Translations under genes and position numbers: made by a program
Shown: positions 35,419 to 44,525 of the stretch, piece by piece
Layout of the letters: each line of letters starts with the position of its first letter
How positions within the stretch are numbered: position 1 is the first letter of the stretch
Assembly: GCA_964408085.1 (NCBI GenBank)
Contig: CAYOYB010000005.1
Span: 1 to 64,000, forward strand
Reading direction: 5' to 3'
DNA length: 64,000 bases
DNA from: CAJLIR01 sp964408085
GTDB lineage: Bacteria > Bacillota_I > Bacilli_A > RF39 > UBA660
Notes under the pieces: model-generated
What the model was told of the DNA's origin: nothing
Database searches by the model: none
The model's input: the letters and a program-made list of their open reading frames with translations, nothing else

Positions 35419-36834
35419 TTATTGTTCTATTTTATAAGTAGTACCTTCCCTACTATCATTTAATTTAATATTTATATTTTTTAGTTCATCTCTTATTAAA
35501 TCAGATATTTCATAGTTTCCTTCTTTTTTAAACTTATCTCTTAATTTAATTAGGATATTAATAACTTCATCTTCCTTACTATTAGAAATATTTACTTCTA
35601 ATCTAAGACCAAAAATATTTTCTAGTAAATCTACTAAAACCTTTTTTATATAAATTTTCTTATTATTATCATCAGTTGAATTACCTATTTTTAACATTTG
35701 TAATAAATGTGATAATGCTAAAGCGGTATTTAAATCATCGTCCATAGAACTTAAGAATTTTTCTTTCAACTCGGCAATATCAGAATAACTCATATTTAAA
35801 TTGTCTTGTGAAATATCTTCAGTTTGTTTAATGAAACTAATAAATTTACTATAAGTTTTTTGTGTTTCTTCTAATCCTAAATCAGTAAAATCTAAAACAC
35901 TACGATAATGATTTTGCAATAAATATAGTCTTAAAACATCTGGATTATATTTAGCTAATAAAGTTTGTAAATCAATTGAATTACCTAATGATTTTCCCAT
36001 TTTTTGCCCATTGATTGTAACTAAATTATTATGAACAAAAAATCTAGCAAAAGATGCATCATTAGCTAAAGTCGATTGAGCAATCTCACACTCGTGATGT
36101 GGAAACATATTATCGATTCCACCACCATGAATATCAAAAGTATCTCCTAAATATTTTTTAGACATAACAGAACATTCAATATGCCAACCAGGGTAACCTA
36201 AACCAAATGGAGATGGCCAACGCATAATATGACCATTGTCAGCGCATTTCCATAGAGCAAAATCTGCATCACATTTTTTATCACTTGCAATATTTATTCT
36301 TTGACCTGATAGTGTTTCATCTAAACTTCTACCTGACATAATTCCATAATCTTTAAATTTATGAATATCAAAATAAACATTACCTTGTTCTGTTTTATAA
36401 GCATAGCCTTTATCTAATAACTTTTGAATCATATCAATTATTTCAATAATATGACCTGTAGCACGACAACTTATCGTTGGTCTTTTGACATTTAATTTAT
36501 CCATTGCCTCAAAATAAATATTTTCGTATTTGTACGCTATGGCAACTGGATCAATTTGTTCTAACCTAGCCTGCTTTTGAATCTTATCTTCACCTTCATC
36601 AACATCACCAACAATATGACCAACATCAGTAATATTTTGAACATATTTAACCTTATAACCACTATATTCAAGGAAACGCCTTAAACAGTCGAATGTTACA
36701 TAACTTCTCGCATGACCTAGATGTGGCATACCATAAACAGTAGGTCCACAAACATACATTCCAACACAACCTGGAACTATAGATTCAAAATCTTCTTTTT
36801 TTCTAGTTAATGAATTATACAATTTTAAATTCAT
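35419..36834 (-). CDS. cysS: Cysteine--tRNA ligase
   Basis: A 471-aa class I synthetase. The zinc ligands and HIGH motif are in MYVCGPTVYGMPHLGHARSY, the second Zn ligand in WHIECSVMSKKYLG with downstream HHECEIAQS, and KMSKS appears as KMGKSLGNSID. Full length, and it ends in an anticodon-binding domain. A tRNA-Cys gene copy borne by the ICE lies 13 kb away at 50275-50349. Confidence 0.97.
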   Translation of the reverse strand: MNLKLYNSLTRKKEDFESIVPGCVGMYVCGPTVYGMPHLGHARSYVTFDCLRRFLEYSGYKVKYVQNITDVGHIVGDVDEGEDKIQKQARLEQIDPVAIAYKYENIYFEAMDKLNVKRPTISCRATGHIIEIIDMIQKLLDKGYAYKTEQGNVYFDIHKFKDYGIMSGRSLDETLSGQRINIASDKKCDADFALWKCADNGHIMRWPSPFGLGYPGWHIECSVMSKKYLGDTFDIHGGGIDNMFPHHECEIAQSTLANDASFARFFVHNNLVTINGQKMGKSLGNSIDLQTLLAKYNPDVLRLYLLQNHYRSVLDFTDLGLEETQKTYSKFISFIKQTEDISQDNLNMSYSDIAELKEKFLSSMDDDLNTALALSHLLQMLKIGNSTDDNNKKIYIKKVLVDLLENIFGLRLEVNISNSKEDEVINILIKLRDKFKKEGNYEISDLIRDELKNINIKLNDSREGTTYKIEQ

Positions 36835-36963
36835 AACCTCACCTCTTAATAAATTATATCATACAAACCCATCTAAAATACAAAAATATTAAAAAATAAA
36901 AGATATTAATATTATAACCACTATGATATAATAAAATAAATCTTAATATATGAGGTGGACAAT

Positions 36964-37839
36964 ATGAATAATAAGAAAAAAATTAAATTTATATTATTTC
37001 TATCAATTATTTCTAATACAATAGCTATCTCGCTTTTAATTATTGGGGTTGTAATGTTATTTAACTCTGATAAACCTAGTGTCCTTAATGAAAGCGAATT
37101 TAGAGAATATATGAGTGATATAGGCTGTGAGATAATTGATGGAACTGAATTTAGAAAAGATGAGACGATTGATACATACTTAACAACTAACAAAGAAACT
37201 TGTCCATATATATTTACCTATATTAAATTTAATAACAATGAGAAATTATATGGTTATTACAATATGTATGTAAACTATGTTCTAAAAAATAACCATAATG
37301 TTAAAGAAACTTATAAAACCAATATTAATTTACACTATGAATACTATAACTATACTACTATCGGCGATTATTATAAAAGTGCAATTCTGAATCAACATTC
37401 AATTTTATATGCATCTAGTAATGCCAAATACAAAAACAAAATTATAGATACTATTGAAAACTTAGGTTATCACATTGAAATAGATGAATTAGTAATAAAA
37501 ATTTGCGCAATTGCTGGAATGATATTTGAATTAATTATCATAATCTTTATGTATGGAATTGAAAAGAAAATTCGAAACAAAGGCTGGGTTGCTCTAATTC
37601 CTTTCTATAATGTTGGCTGTTTATTTAAAGATATATTTGGCTCTGGTTTTTATGCTCTTTTACTCTTTGTACCTATTGTAAACATTATTTATATATTTAA
37701 ACTTTTATATAAAGTAGGAGTAGCACTTTCACAAAGTAAAGCAAAATGTATCTTGTTAATGCTATTTCCAACTTTATTTGGACCATTAGTTGCATTCGAC
37801 GATTCAATCTATAGCAATAATAAAAATATTAACATTTAA
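36964..37839 (+). CDS. Membrane protein with C-terminal DUF5684-like domain
   Basis: A 291-aa protein. It has an N-terminal transmembrane helix (residues 9-30), an extracytoplasmic domain (about 40-170), then three or four helices with RNKGWVALIPFYNVGCLFKD and ALLLFVPIVNIIYIF, the pattern of DUF5684/signal-peptidase-associated membrane proteins. Function unknown. ATG 36964 follows GAGGTGG; GTG 36955 lies inside that site. A TATAAT at 36927-36932 is a likely -10. Confidence 0.7.
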   Translation: MNNKKKIKFILFLSIISNTIAISLLIIGVVMLFNSDKPSVLNESEFREYMSDIGCEIIDGTEFRKDETIDTYLTTNKETCPYIFTYIKFNNNEKLYGYYNMYVNYVLKNNHNVKETYKTNINLHYEYYNYTTIGDYYKSAILNQHSILYASSNAKYKNKIIDTIENLGYHIEIDELVIKICAIAGMIFELIIIIFMYGIEKKIRNKGWVALIPFYNVGCLFKDIFGSGFYALLLFVPIVNIIYIFKLLYKVGVALSQSKAKCILLMLFPTLFGPLVAFDDSIYSNNKNINI

Positions 37840-37856
37840 ATATTCAAACATATTAG

Positions 37857-37885
37857 TTGATAAAATTAAAGAAATAATATAAAAT
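37857..37885 (+). promoter_or_regulatory. Promoter of the ABC half-transporter
   Basis: -35 TTGATA (37857-37862), 17-nt spacer, -10 TAAAAT (37880-37885); 48 nt before the start codon. Confidence 0.5.
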
Positions 37886-37932
37886 AATTACTAAATACTT
37901 CTTAATTATTATTAAGGAAATCGAGGTAGTAT

Positions 37933-39546
37933 ATGCAAAACATAAATTTTATATTTGGAATGTTAAATAAGAAAAAAATTATTATTTGTCTTTTATTAGA
38001 AGCTTTTGATGATTTTATTTATTATTTTGTACCATTTTCTTTCACTTTATTTTTAACTTTACCATTTACTTTAAAAAAAGCCATAACTGTTATTGGCATT
38101 TTTATGGTTTCTAAAATACTACGTGTTATAGGACATTATATTTTTAATAAATATAGTGATAACTATTTATATGAATATTCCAATATACAATACATGGAAT
38201 TTTATAAAAAATTAAATAAGATTCCTACCGAAACACTTTCAAAATATCAAACAGGATATTTTAAAGATATAATTGAAAAAATTTGTCTTTTAGTAAAAAA
38301 AATATTAAGAGCTGAATACGTCAGTGTTGGCATAACCTTTGTATTCTTATTTTATACCATTTATAATCAATCAATATTATTATTTTTGATATCATTACTA
38401 ACAACTATTATTTGTGTATTTTTGAGTATTAAAATCTTAAAAAAAGCTAATAATCAAGTTGAAATTTTATATGATCAAGAATATGAATATTCTTCATTAT
38501 ATACTGATTTTATTAGTAATATTAAAACAGTTAAATTATTGAATAATGATAAATATTTTTATAATAAAATCGATAAAGAAGGAATCAAATGTTATAAAGC
38601 TAACAAAAAATATGTTAAATATTATTCAATTGAAGAAATTGCTCGTAATACTTTAATCGTTATACCCTTCCTTTTAGGACTAATAAAGGCAGCTATTGAT
38701 TTATCTAATGGTATTGATACTTTAGGAATTATAACCTTTTATATTTCTATTCATGTTGAAATGGGTTTTGTTTTTGAAGAATTATCAGGTACTATTATAA
38801 GTTGGTATGAACTTAAAGCTATTAAGAAAAAATTAAAAAGTATTTTTAAAGAATTAGATAATAGACAAGAACTTAAGAATTTTAACCAAATTGAATTAAC
38901 TAATATTGTTATACAATATCCAAAAACAAATTTAAAAATCGAAGTACCAAAATTTACGATAAAAAAATTAGATAAAATATCTATTACTGGTAAGTCAGGT
39001 CAAGGTAAAACATCAGTTATAAATTTAATTTTAGGAAATATTAGCTCATATAAAGGTAAGATAGAAATTGATAATAATAGTATAAATGATACTAAATTAG
39101 ATATTGGCGTTGTAAGTCAAGAAACAGAATTATTTAATACAACAATTAAAGAAAATATCTGTTTAGATAAAAACTTATCTGATGAACAAGTATTTGATTA
39201 CTTAAAAGAATTAGAACTAGATGAGATTTTATTATTTGACCAAGGTATTTATACAATTGTAGGAGAAAAAGGTTTAAAATTATCCACTGGTCAAAAAAGA
39301 AGAATTAATATTCTAAGAAGTTATTTAATGAATAAAGATATTTATATTTTAGATGAACCAACATCTAATTTAGATAAACATACAGAAGAAATAGTTGTCG
39401 ATTTTATTCTTAAATACTTTAAAGATAAAACATTAGTAGTAGCTACACATAATGAGGAAATAAATAAAATTTGTAATAAATTCTATCAATTTAAAAATCA
39501 TAAATTAATTGAAAGTGATAATGACTATGGAAGAAAAAATAATTGA
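37933..39546 (+). CDS. ABC transporter, fused permease-ATPase (half-transporter)
   Basis: A 537-aa type I exporter half. Transmembrane domain about residues 15-290 (six helices expected). The nucleotide-binding domain has Walker A TGKSGQGKTS (about residue 352), a Q-loop Gln in GVVSQETELF, signature LSTGQKRRINIL, Walker B IYILDEPTSNLD and switch His in VVATHNEE. The signature is LSTGQ rather than LSGGQ. No peptidase domain. It probably works as a homodimer. Overlaps the next gene by 26 nt. The substrate may be a product of the adjacent unknown genes. Confidence 0.85.
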   Translation: MQNINFIFGMLNKKKIIICLLLEAFDDFIYYFVPFSFTLFLTLPFTLKKAITVIGIFMVSKILRVIGHYIFNKYSDNYLYEYSNIQYMEFYKKLNKIPTETLSKYQTGYFKDIIEKICLLVKKILRAEYVSVGITFVFLFYTIYNQSILLFLISLLTTIICVFLSIKILKKANNQVEILYDQEYEYSSLYTDFISNIKTVKLLNNDKYFYNKIDKEGIKCYKANKKYVKYYSIEEIARNTLIVIPFLLGLIKAAIDLSNGIDTLGIITFYISIHVEMGFVFEELSGTIISWYELKAIKKKLKSIFKELDNRQELKNFNQIELTNIVIQYPKTNLKIEVPKFTIKKLDKISITGKSGQGKTSVINLILGNISSYKGKIEIDNNSINDTKLDIGVVSQETELFNTTIKENICLDKNLSDEQVFDYLKELELDEILLFDQGIYTIVGEKGLKLSTGQKRRINILRSYLMNKDIYILDEPTSNLDKHTEEIVVDFILKYFKDKTLVVATHNEEINKICNKFYQFKNHKLIESDNDYGRKNN

Positions 39547-40228
39547 GGAAATAAATCGTTTATTAGTTTCTCGAGATAACCAAGACAGTAATAATATTGC
39601 ACTATATGAAATTACTAAATTAATGAAGGAAAAATTAAAAAAATACGATAAAATGATTAAATCGTATGAGTCATATTTTTCTAACTTTATTAATTCAAAA
39701 TATAAGTGCAATTGTAACATTATAATCCAAGGATTCGATTATAATAAATTTGAGTTAAAAATATCCCTATTATACCTTAATGATTGGTTCAATATTATTT
39801 TTTCTAAAGATAGTGGAATTTTATATGTAAAAGAAAGTACAAACTATAAAGTAAAAAATATTTTAATAGGATTAGAAACAAAAATATCAAAATTATATGA
39901 TGAATTTTTTAACTATACTGAATATTTTGAACAAAGTAATTATAATGTTAAATCAGTAAATTCAAAATTTTTAATTAGTATTAGTAGACATCGTGTAAGT
40001 ATTTATAATAAACAGCAAAAAAATAATCTTAATAATGATTTTGAATTATACCTAACTAGTGATGAAGATATTTATAATCTAAACTGTAATTCAAATATCA
40101 TATTATGTAGTCTTCGAGGGAAAGAAAAGAAAATTTTCAAAAAAGTATTTGTAAAAATTAAAGATTATCCTAAATGGACTCATGAAAAACTATATAAAAT
40201 TAGAGAAAAACAATTAGCAAAAAAATAA
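39521..40228 (+). CDS. Unrecognised protein translationally coupled to the ABC gene
   Basis: A 235-aa soluble, very Asn/Lys/Ile-rich protein with a coiled-coil-like N-terminus (EEKIIEEINRLLVSRDNQDS) and no motif I recognise. ATG 39521 and ATG 39527 are both possible, in a 26-nt overlap with the ABC gene, so its amount is tied to the transporter. No terminator follows it. Confidence 0.55.
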   Translation: MTMEEKIIEEINRLLVSRDNQDSNNIALYEITKLMKEKLKKYDKMIKSYESYFSNFINSKYKCNCNIIIQGFDYNKFELKISLLYLNDWFNIIFSKDSGILYVKESTNYKVKNILIGLETKISKLYDEFFNYTEYFEQSNYNVKSVNSKFLISISRHRVSIYNKQQKNNLNNDFELYLTSDEDIYNLNCNSNIILCSLRGKEKKIFKKVFVKIKDYPKWTHEKLYKIREKQLAKK

Positions 40229-40327
40229 ATAATAAAAAATAGAAATATATAATTATAATTTTATAAAATTACAATATTTAAAATATATTATGAAATAAAT
40301 GATATAGATATTTTTATAGTATATCAC

Positions 40328-40355
40328 TTGATATTTATAATAATTATGTTATTAT
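40328..40355 (+). promoter_or_regulatory. Promoter of the 169-aa unknown gene
   Basis: -35 TTGATA (40328-40333), 16-nt spacer, -10 TATTAT (40350-40355); 30 nt before the start codon. Confidence 0.45.
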
Positions 40356-40384
40356 ATCAATTATATTTTAAAGGAGGAGAAAAA

Positions 40385-40894
40385 ATGGAGACAAAAGAAA
40401 ATGAAAATAATAGTATTAATTCAATAATTAAAGCTCAATTAAAAAATAGTGTTGAATCATATAATAATTTTTACTTAATAATGAAGTACTTAATTCAATA
40501 TAATGAATTACAAAATGAAGAAACTATAAAAAAATTAAGTGCTATAATACAAATATGTAAGTTCAGTGGTATGCCACTTCCAAGTGGAAGATGGGGAGGT
40601 TGCCTAGCAGTTGCATTAGAAATGCATAAATATTTAGGTGCACTGTTTATTTTAGAAAATAGTGAAAAATTTGAAATCGATTTGAATAGCACTTCTAGCG
40701 AATTTGGAGGCAAAAATTGTTGGAATGCTAAAGATACATTCGAACTTTCATTATTGAGTTTTGATGATGAAGAGCTATTAACCAATTCAAATACTACCTT
40801 AACAGATGAACATAGAAAGATTATCCAAAATAATATCGATGCAGCACAAGAAATATCGAATTTTTTTAAAAAACAAAAACATTTTAATAAATAA
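40385..40894 (+). CDS. Unrecognised 169-aa protein
   Basis: A soluble protein with an acidic C-terminal half. The middle SGMPLPSGRWGGCLAVALEM (about residues 58-77) is the only distinctive stretch; a Gly/Cys turn between helices is likely. ATG 40385 has AAAGGAGG 7 nt upstream; the open frame to 40328 is not translated. It has its own promoter and terminator and precedes the GppA/PurA-like pair by 240 nt. No family recognised. Confidence 0.6.
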   Translation: METKENENNSINSIIKAQLKNSVESYNNFYLIMKYLIQYNELQNEETIKKLSAIIQICKFSGMPLPSGRWGGCLAVALEMHKYLGALFILENSEKFEIDLNSTSSEFGGKNCWNAKDTFELSLLSFDDEELLTNSNTTLTDEHRKIIQNNIDAAQEISNFFKKQKHFNK

Positions 40895-40921
40895 AATAAA
40901 CCTTATTATTTTGTTCTTGCG

Positions 40922-40952
40922 AATACAGAATAAGTATCTGTATTTTTTTTTG
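40922..40952 (+). terminator. Terminator after the 169-aa gene
   Basis: AATACAGA / TCTGTATT arms, 7-nt loop, then eight T. Confidence 0.85.
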
Positions 40953-41083
40953 GTTGAATTTGACAAGTATATCAAAATTATCTTGTGAAAATTTATTATG
41001 AAATTAAAATCTAATACAGTTATTATAATAATTTGTAAGGATTTCTTTTTAATTTTTTTGTAACTTAATAAACTATCTCAAAA

Positions 41084-41112
41084 TTTGATAAAAGAAGTAA
41101 GTTTTGATAAAA
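41084..41112 (+). repeat. Direct repeat TTTGATAAAA upstream of the GppA-like gene
   Basis: TTTGATAAAA at 41084-41093 and again at 41103-41112, 19 bp apart, in the promoter region (start codon at 41134). It may be a tandem regulator site or a -35/-10-like AT tract; no consensus promoter is clear. Confidence 0.5.
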
Positions 41113-41133
41113 TAATATTTAGGAGTTGATTAT

Positions 41134-42030
41134 ATGAAAAATTACTACATTGATCTTGGTTCATCAACAATAAAAGTTTATTGTTTTGAATCTGAATTAA
41201 AACTTATAGAAGAACACTCTATCTATTTTAAAAATGATTTTGATGCTTTAAAAGGTATTAGTGAAAGTAATTTAAAAGAATTATGTAATTATTTTGAAGA
41301 AATTAAAACAAAATACAATTTAAAATACGATAATACATATATTTTTGTTACAGGTATTTTTAGAAACTTAGTTCAAGAAAAAAAGCAAGAATTAGTTAGA
41401 CTATTCAATAATAAATTTGATTTACATTTTAATATTATTAGTCATGGTATTGAAAATTATTATTTAGCTAAAGCTATGGAAAATAATTATAATAATAAAA
41501 AAGTATTAATAATAAATATGGGTGGTAAAACTACAGAATTAGTAACTTTTGTTGGAACTAAAATAACTAACACAAAAAATTTAAACTTAGGAGTTGCTGA
41601 CTTGTTAAACAATTTTGATAAAGTTAATGAAAAATATAGTGGTAATAGTATTGAAGAAATGGAAAATTTCGTTAAAGAAAAACTCATTGATATTGAATTA
41701 GATAAAGATTATGATTGTGCTATATTCACTGGTGGCGAAGAAAGATTTGAACTACTAACAGGCTTTAATTTGGTCGAAAACACTTTATTTAATGATAATA
41801 TTCATAAATATATGTTGAGTTTAGAAGATTATATTAAAGGTACAGAAAAAGTATTCAATGAGATTTCTCTTGAAGAATTATATGAATTAATGCCATCAAA
41901 TCCTAAATGGATGGATGGTGCTAGAAGTGGAGCAATTATACCATTAGTACTATTTAAAATGACAAATGTGAGTTGGATTATTCCATCTGACTTAAATTTA
42001 ATAAATGGGGTTATTAATGATTTAAAATAA
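41134..42030 (+). CDS. Ppx/GppA-like ASKHA-fold phosphatase
   Basis: 298 aa. The ASKHA phosphate-1 motif is YYIDLGSSTIKVYCFE, the phosphate-2 motif IINMGGKTTELV (about residue 127), and FVTGIFRN with HGIENYYLAKA matches the region that in Ppx/GppA carries the catalytic Glu. A GG turn (FTGGEERF) fits the adenosine/guanosine motif. Shorter than Ppx (about 500 aa), near the minimal GppA core. Relatives hydrolyse polyphosphate or pppGpp. It is followed 22 nt later by a PurA-like gene, so the real substrate may be a purine nucleotide. AGGAG precedes the ATG. Confidence 0.7.
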   Translation: MKNYYIDLGSSTIKVYCFESELKLIEEHSIYFKNDFDALKGISESNLKELCNYFEEIKTKYNLKYDNTYIFVTGIFRNLVQEKKQELVRLFNNKFDLHFNIISHGIENYYLAKAMENNYNNKKVLIINMGGKTTELVTFVGTKITNTKNLNLGVADLLNNFDKVNEKYSGNSIEEMENFVKEKLIDIELDKDYDCAIFTGGEERFELLTGFNLVENTLFNDNIHKYMLSLEDYIKGTEKVFNEISLEELYELMPSNPKWMDGARSGAIIPLVLFKMTNVSWIIPSDLNLINGVINDLK

Positions 42031-42052
42031 AACTTGCTAGGGAGTTAAGGTT

Positions 42053-43399
42053 ATGATAAAAAATGTAATATCAGTAATTGATGGAGAAACTGGAAGTTGT
42101 GGAAAAGCCAAAGTAATTGGTGAAATAGCAACCAACAAATCTATTAAGCTTGGAGCTTCTATAACTAATTGTATGCCTAATGCAGGGCATACTTTTGTTG
42201 ACGAATTAGGTAATACTACTATATTTAGAAACATACCTGTATCAGCAATTAATCCAGATACAGAATTATTTATTGGTCCTGGTTCAGCTATTGATATGGA
42301 AATATTTAAAAAAGAATATGAAGAAGTTAGCAAATATCTAAAGAACAGAAAAATTTATGTTCATGAAATGGTTCCAATAATTGAAATAAGACATAAACAA
42401 TATGAAATAGAAAATATTAAAAGTGGTTCAACATTTAAAGGATGTGGAGCAGTTTCAAGCGAAAAAGTATTAAGAGATAAAAATTTAAATTTTTTTAAAA
42501 CTTTTAAAAACGCTATAGTTTGCTCAAATTATGAATGGCTTGAAAGATTATATAATCATCTTGATAACAAAGCTGAATATGTAATGTTAGAAGGTTCGCA
42601 AGGTTGTGATTTGTCATTAAATCATAGTGGCAACTATCCTTACGTTACAAGTAGAAATGTTTCAACAGCTCAATTACTAGCTGACTCTGGAATATCAGCA
42701 GAAAGACTACTCCAAACAATTATGGTAATAAGGCCTTTCCCAATTAGAATAAGTAATATAACTAAATCTGGCGAAATAATTTATACTGGCGACTATGGTA
42801 ATGGTGATGAGCTAACATGGACACAAATTAATCTTGCTTCAAAAAATGGAAGTTATCCCTATAGTGGCGATGTAAATTTTTATGCTAAATCCTTAGACAA
42901 TAAAACATTAAAAAAAATAATTTGTCATTGCCCTGAAACATCTTTAAAACAAGTATTGGGAGAAAATTATAAACTTTTAAAACTTGACTCTATAACCTTA
43001 CTTGAAGCATTAGAATTAGAAAGATTGATGTATAAAGCTAAAGGAATTTCTAAATATAAATCTGAATTGATTGAAGCAAATAATATATTAGATCAATCTG
43101 AACAAACAACTGTAACTCAGATGGAAAGAAGAGTATTTGATTTAGATATTAATAAACTTAAAACAAATTGTAGAATTAATACTCCATCTAGTTTATATCT
43201 AAACTTTTTTCAACATTTAGGATTAGATTTTAAAAGTGAAACTGGTAATTTTGATGATTATCATTTCAATAAGTATTTAAGAGAATATTTTAATTGGATT
43301 GAAACTGAAACTGGTGTTGAAATATCTGCTTTAGGGACTGGCGCTAAAAATGGAGAAAGAATTTTAAAGAAGTGTTTAATTAAAGATATAGAAAAATAA
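42053..43399 (+). CDS. Divergent adenylosuccinate-synthetase (PurA/PurZ)-like enzyme
   Basis: 448 aa. PurA-family landmarks: a P-loop read as TGSCGKAK where PurA has WGDEGKGK, NAGHT with the catalytic His, LEGSQGCDLSL, YPYVTSRNVS and RPFPIRI. The PurA catalytic Asp is Ser here, the substitution described for phage PurZ, which acts on dGMP rather than IMP. The conserved TTGR aspartate-binding loop is not visible, so even the amino donor may differ. It is not the housekeeping purA. Co-transcribed with the GppA-like gene. Start ATG 42053 has GGGAG 9 nt upstream. Confidence 0.72.
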   Translation: MIKNVISVIDGETGSCGKAKVIGEIATNKSIKLGASITNCMPNAGHTFVDELGNTTIFRNIPVSAINPDTELFIGPGSAIDMEIFKKEYEEVSKYLKNRKIYVHEMVPIIEIRHKQYEIENIKSGSTFKGCGAVSSEKVLRDKNLNFFKTFKNAIVCSNYEWLERLYNHLDNKAEYVMLEGSQGCDLSLNHSGNYPYVTSRNVSTAQLLADSGISAERLLQTIMVIRPFPIRISNITKSGEIIYTGDYGNGDELTWTQINLASKNGSYPYSGDVNFYAKSLDNKTLKKIICHCPETSLKQVLGENYKLLKLDSITLLEALELERLMYKAKGISKYKSELIEANNILDQSEQTTVTQMERRVFDLDINKLKTNCRINTPSSLYLNFFQHLGLDFKSETGNFDDYHFNKYLREYFNWIETETGVEISALGTGAKNGERILKKCLIKDIEK

Positions 43400-43457
43400 T
43401 ATATACAATTTTTTATCATGAAATAATAAAAAATATAAAAAAAGGAGTAATTAAAAA

Positions 43458-43490
43458 ATGAAAAATGTTTTTATAATACATAGTTATAAG
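43458..43490 (+). pseudogene. Ten-codon remnant resembling the start of an alpha/beta hydrolase gene
   Basis: AAAGGAG is followed by ATG and MKNVFIIHSYK, then TAA. MKNV(F/Y)IIH is the usual N-terminus of small YdeN/RBBP9-type serine hydrolases, yet nothing of the rest follows in any frame. Probably a truncated relic; it could also be a tiny leader frame. Confidence 0.35.
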
Positions 43491-43716
43491 TAATTACTAT
43501 TGTAAAAATTGTATATTTAGTACTTTAAAGACTAAATGTTAATAACTTCATTTTTTTACTAATGTTATATAAAATAAAAGCTCACAAACTTTTTACAGTT
43601 CGTAAGTTGTTTTCAAAAATGATTTGATACATAAAATATCAATTACTATTAATAGTTTGGAACCTTTTTCTTAACACATCTAGGAAAAATTACAATTTAT
43701 AGTTAAAAGAGTCATT

Positions 43717-43756
43717 TATAATTAAACATGTATAATCAAACATGTATAATCAAACA
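43717..43756 (+). repeat. 14-bp tandem repeat upstream of the J-domain gene
   Basis: TATAATTAAACATG, TATAATCAAACATG and a 12-nt partial third copy. It ends 1 nt before a perfect TTGACA -35, so it may serve as upstream binding sites. Confidence 0.75.
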
Positions 43757-43757
43757 A

Positions 43758-43786
43758 TTGACATTTTAATAACTTTGTAGTAATAT
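43758..43786 (+). promoter_or_regulatory. Promoter of the J-domain gene
   Basis: -35 TTGACA (43758-43763), 17-nt spacer, TAATAT (43781-43786); a better TATAAT at 43784-43789 would need a 20-nt spacer. Confidence 0.5.
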
Positions 43787-43829
43787 AATCAACATTAAAC
43801 TAATTAATATTAGAGAAAGAGGAATTGCT

Positions 43830-44513
43830 ATGACAGAAAATTATTATGATATTTTAGGAATATCAAGTAATGCTTCAGTAGAAGAAATAAAGAAAGCATA
43901 TAGAAAATTAGTATTGAAATATCATCCCGATTTACCCAATTTAAATCCTAGCATTAATGCTGAAGAAAAAATGAAAAAAATAAATGAAGCATATATGCAC
44001 GTAATGGAAGATAAAAAACAAAATTATAATAATATTAATTCTAATAATAACAATTTTAGCAGTAACTATTCTGATTCATATTCAGAACAATTTGATATTT
44101 TTTCTGAATCGCCTAAACAATATACTTACTATGAAGACAAAAAGAATCAGGTAATTAATCTAGATTATTTAGATATAAATGATTTATTTATAGGTGATAT
44201 TTGTGTTTATAAATATAAATTAAATTACGATTATTATGCACCATTCGAAGAACAGACAACACTAAGGACATTATATAAAAATGCAATTTTATTGAGAGTT
44301 GGTTTTGACGAATATATAAATTTATCTAGTTTAACAAATATATTATTAATAAGATTATTTAATGAAAAAATATCTGTAGATAAATTAAAAATTAAAGGTG
44401 ACTTTGTTAAACCATATGTAGGAGAAATATTTGCAAAAAATCCAATGAAACTAGATAATATATACGAGCAATATACTAGTATTAAAAAATTAAAAAAAGT
44501 AAGAAATGCTTAA
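43830..44513 (+). CDS. J-domain protein
   Basis: 227 aa. Residues 3-65 are a complete J domain: YYDILGISSNASVEEIKKAY and LVLKYHPDLPN with the HPD triplet that stimulates DnaK ATPase. An Asn-rich linker (about 68-85) follows, then an unknown C-terminal domain. There is no Gly/Phe region, zinc finger or DnaJ C-terminal domain, so this is a class C (specialised) co-chaperone and not housekeeping DnaJ. Confidence 0.88.
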   Translation: MTENYYDILGISSNASVEEIKKAYRKLVLKYHPDLPNLNPSINAEEKMKKINEAYMHVMEDKKQNYNNINSNNNNFSSNYSDSYSEQFDIFSESPKQYTYYEDKKNQVINLDYLDINDLFIGDICVYKYKLNYDYYAPFEEQTTLRTLYKNAILLRVGFDEYINLSSLTNILLIRLFNEKISVDKLKIKGDFVKPYVGEIFAKNPMKLDNIYEQYTSIKKLKKVRNA

Positions 44514-44525
44514 AAGCATTTTTTT
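44504..44525 (+). terminator. Terminator at the end of the J-domain gene
   Basis: AAATGCTT / AAGCATT with a 2-nt loop and seven T; it overlaps the last codons of the gene. Confidence 0.75.

Larger units (their letters stand above)
43400..43829. other. Intergenic stretch with gene remnant and repeats
   Basis: 430 nt without an intact gene. It holds a start-like remnant at 43458-43490, a 14-bp tandem repeat at 43717-43756 and a promoter leading into the J-domain gene. I see no other structure with a clear role. Confidence 0.6.

Noticed and set aside
42037..42333. Minus-strand frame opposite the start of the PurA-like gene
   Set aside because: Overlaps conserved coding sequence on the plus strand and has no ribosome site.
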